64,000 nucleotides of DNA. It comes from Nepenthes gracilis (Eukaryota; Streptophyta; Magnoliopsida; Caryophyllales; Nepenthaceae). The stretch lies in contig BSYO01000009.1 of assembly GCA_033239525.1 (NCBI GenBank), forward strand, positions 18,807,299 through 18,871,298. Reading direction: 5' to 3'. Below, piece by piece: positions 61,401 through 64,000 of the stretch. How positions within the stretch are numbered: the first letter of the stretch is position 1; every line of letters starts with the position of its first letter. The notes under the pieces are model-generated. The model ran no database searches. It was given only the letters and a program-made list of their open reading frames with translations, and was not told the DNA's origin. A program made the translations under genes and the position numbers.

Positions 61401-63185
61401 TTTCATTTTCCTATCTCCTTTGTTTATTCTCCCACCAAATCTAAAAAATAATAGTAAAAACTATTAAAAAACTATATAAAATTGTTCAAATTTGACTTAT
61501 AAAAAAATCGATCTATGGCTTAATGTAGATCGAGTGTAAGAATTTTGTCAATCTTATAGCTTCTATCGATATACCACTCAAGCAACAATCATATGGCTGA
61601 TGATATGTTTTTATGCTATCATTCTATTAAATTTATTATTAAAGAAAAAATTACTCATCATCCTCAAATAATCAAAAATAGTTACACACAATGAATCGTG
61701 AGCCTCACATTGTAATAGCCCACCCAACAAAAACCTGTTTTTTGATTTTTAATTTTTATGTATTTTGAATTTTTATACTATGTATTTAGTTATGTATAAT
61801 TTAATATATATTTTTTGGTATTTTCTCCTGAAAACCTAAAAATTCTAAAATATCTTGAACTCCCCATATACATGCTATTGACCGTATTTGGAGTCATATT
61901 ATAGCGAGCACAAGATATTATTCTCAAGCTTCTTACCCTTTCATAATTGCGTATGTTTTTTTTTTTTTTAAATCTCAATAATCTTTTAGCAAGAGTTATA
62001 TTCTATACTGAAAAAAATTTTATTAAAAAAATCGTGAAGTTTTGATTTAAAAAATAAAAAAGAAATCACATTTACTTTCAATGTTTGAATTTTTACAGTA
62101 TTTTGTTGTCATTTTATATTATCATACGGCTCATAATATGTTCGGGTTTTATATAATTCATTTTCATACAATAAAATCAATATTAAGATAGAATTTGACA
62201 ATAGAATTACAAAAAATAAAAACTAAAAATACGGTTTGAAAAGCTAAAATTTTGATAATATTGCCAATAAATTGACATCATGCATGTTACACGAGCCTTT
62301 GATCGATACTTGTAGAATGGTAGGAATCAAAGATTAAGATAGCTTAATAATAATTACAATTTTTATTAAATTTCTCGATTTTATGTAATGGTAGAAAAAC
62401 ATAAGCCTAACCATAATTTAAAAAATAATAATAATAATAATAGATGTTCATTTATTATGAATTAATTAGTTCCACCAATCCAAACATGGAGATTTTTGCA
62501 GCCCAATTTTTAGTGAAGTAGGAATATTATTCCATTGCCAATATGCTTCCATAGCATTCCAATTATTAATTAAATACTAATTAATATTTATTTAATTTTT
62601 AAGTGCGTGATAGATTTAATTAGTTATCGATATATAATGCTTATATATATATTTATTTATTTCTTTATTTATATTATAAAGTAATTCGGGTGACATCCTT
62701 AATATAAATTATTTATTATTATCTAAACAGTGTTATATCATATAAATTTTGAATACGCCGATGACATAAATGCAAGTAAGGGAAATTGTAGGTTCAGGGG
62801 GGGAGTAGCTGAGCCAAATTCAAATGCCACCAAAGGCGGCGGGTTTCGGTGTATTTTAAATGAGCATCTCAAGTGAAAATTAATTACGCTTCAACATTAA
62901 TGGATGAGAGAGAACATATGAAGAGGGAAAAAAAATGAAGAGAGAGAAAGGGTGCGGATATGTACTATTGGGATCATATTTTTTTAATGTATCAATATTG
63001 TAAGGCTCATCAAATTCACTTTTTTTTTCTTATTTTATAATTATTTCTTCTACTAGGTGTCAGTTTATTGTAGCATTTAACTTTTTAAATTTATATTTAT
63101 AATGTCATAATTATTATATATTAGATTAATATAAAAATAACTATATAATAAAAAAATTTAAATTTTATAAAATTAGCTTCAGTGC
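58405..63185. other. A+T-rich intergenic region
   Basis: Dominated by A+T-rich sequence and homopolymers. A G-box core CACGTG (within GACACGTGTC) occurs at about 58751-58760, without an adjacent gene. TGTAATAGCCCACCCAAC at 61710-61727 resembles the start of a plant LTR, but no partner or coding sequence was found. 60590-60720 and 62760-62870 are less A+T-rich and hold nothing recognisable. Confidence 0.4.
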
Positions 63186-63717
63186 TTGATAGATAACTTT
63201 ATTATGCTCGTGTGTGTTTCCGAAGAAAGTTTTATGCCTCAAAGGCATATATGAGGGACTCACGCGTCATTTGGGAAGAATATATTGTGTTTATGGGGGC
63301 CATTGAAGGGAGATCTCCGTGCTCTGCTTGGCCCGTGAGCAGCCGAGAGGAGATGGTTACCGCTTGAGGAGAACTTTGAGCTCAGTATAGTGAGCACATT
63401 TAAGCGCCATTGTGGAAGGGCTTCGTGCCCTGTTCCAGGGACAGAGAAGTCAGAGCCTCGTTGTGTTCCGTTTCATTGACGGACGGAGAACTAGGGCAAG
63501 GAAGCAAAGGCGCCACTTTTGGGTCTCTCTCTCTTTGCCCTCTCTGCTACTCCCCATTTTATTGAGGGAAGTAATGAAAATTTTTCTGCCAAGAGGAGTT
63601 CGATTTTTCCGCCAAGAGAAATTTCTTCCGCCAAAACAAAATATTTTCCCGCCATGACAAAGCTTCTTTGTTACGCTTCGGATTTTGGGTCGGCCTGCGA
63701 TACCAGACCCATCAAGT
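63186..63717 (-). repeat. G+C-rich LTR-like fragment
   Basis: Composition rises sharply from about 63190 and drops after 63717. The right end CCAGACCCATCA resembles the GGACCCATCA end of the solo LTR at 19362-20415. Inside are repeated CCGCCAAGA/CCGCCAAAA/CCGCCATGA phrases (about 63608-63657). Open frames on both strands are not recognisable proteins. The left terminus and a target duplication were not found. Confidence 0.4.
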
Positions 63718-64000
63718 ATATATAACTTTCGTATGTGAACATATAGATAAAAAATATATATATATATATTAAAGGACATGTTAAATTATAAAATGATTAA
63801 ATATCTAAAAAATTGATAATATCATTTCGTTAATTTGTCACGTATAATCTCAAAATTGATATTTAATTATATTAAACTGTGCATATACTAAAAATACATT
63901 CAAATAATGCAAAAATATAGGGGCCTAATGATTAGAGAAATTTCTAATAATCTCACCAACAAATAACAAATATTAAAACTTGGATTATGACTACTTTCAT
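63718..64000. other. A+T-rich end of window
   Basis: Begins with a (TA)n-rich stretch near 63749-63770. No gene or repeat boundary is seen up to the window edge. Confidence 0.5.

Overview
This is a 64 kb piece of nuclear DNA from a flowering plant, almost certainly a dicot. It is strongly A+T-rich, genes are sparse and contain introns, microsatellites and poly-A/T tracts are common, and most recognisable sequence outside genes is decayed LTR retrotransposon. Nothing prokaryotic, organellar or CRISPR-like was seen, and no convincing tRNA or rRNA gene.

Three protein genes are well supported, all on the + strand. (1) A short-chain dehydrogenase/reductase (2626-5478, two exons, 277 aa) of the plant ABA2 / secoisolariciresinol-dehydrogenase type; its 2.0 kb intron needs a non-canonical GC-AG splice pair. 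(2) A GIR1/GIR2-like co-repressor adaptor (coding core 27564-27917, with a possible in-frame upstream exon at 27175-27375). (3) An intronless CAF1 deadenylase (43645-44472) with all DEDDh catalytic residues.

Between them lies repeat. One Copia family appears in three states: a gag/protease-only element with both LTRs (5714-9781, minus strand), a solo LTR with a perfect 5-bp duplication (31623-32667), and a 5' LTR plus primer-binding site and gag stub closed by the last bases of the 3' LTR (55948-56989). A second gag-only element, of Gypsy type (44786-49058, minus strand), sits about 0.3 kb downstream of CAF1 and carries a nested A+T-rich insertion. A degenerate Gypsy gag-pol array (about 21.29-25.44 kb) holds two offset copies of the protease-RT segment. 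Further solo LTRs are at 19362-20415 (perfect duplication) and probably 14929-15843. A 207-bp MULE-type MITE with a 9-bp duplication is at 18052-18258.

The A+T-rich stretches 1-2.5, 10.6-14.9, 25.4-27.1, 28-31.6, 32.7-43.5 and 58.4-63.2 kb contain no convincing gene. A quieter, less repeat-laden block (49.06-55.9 kb) has a few coding-like scraps and a miniature Copia remnant.

The three genes do not form a pathway; they are neighbours separated by transposon debris. The clearest biological themes are the GC-AG intron, the ambiguous start of the GIR-like gene, and the recurrent loss of pol with retention of gag in two unrelated LTR families.
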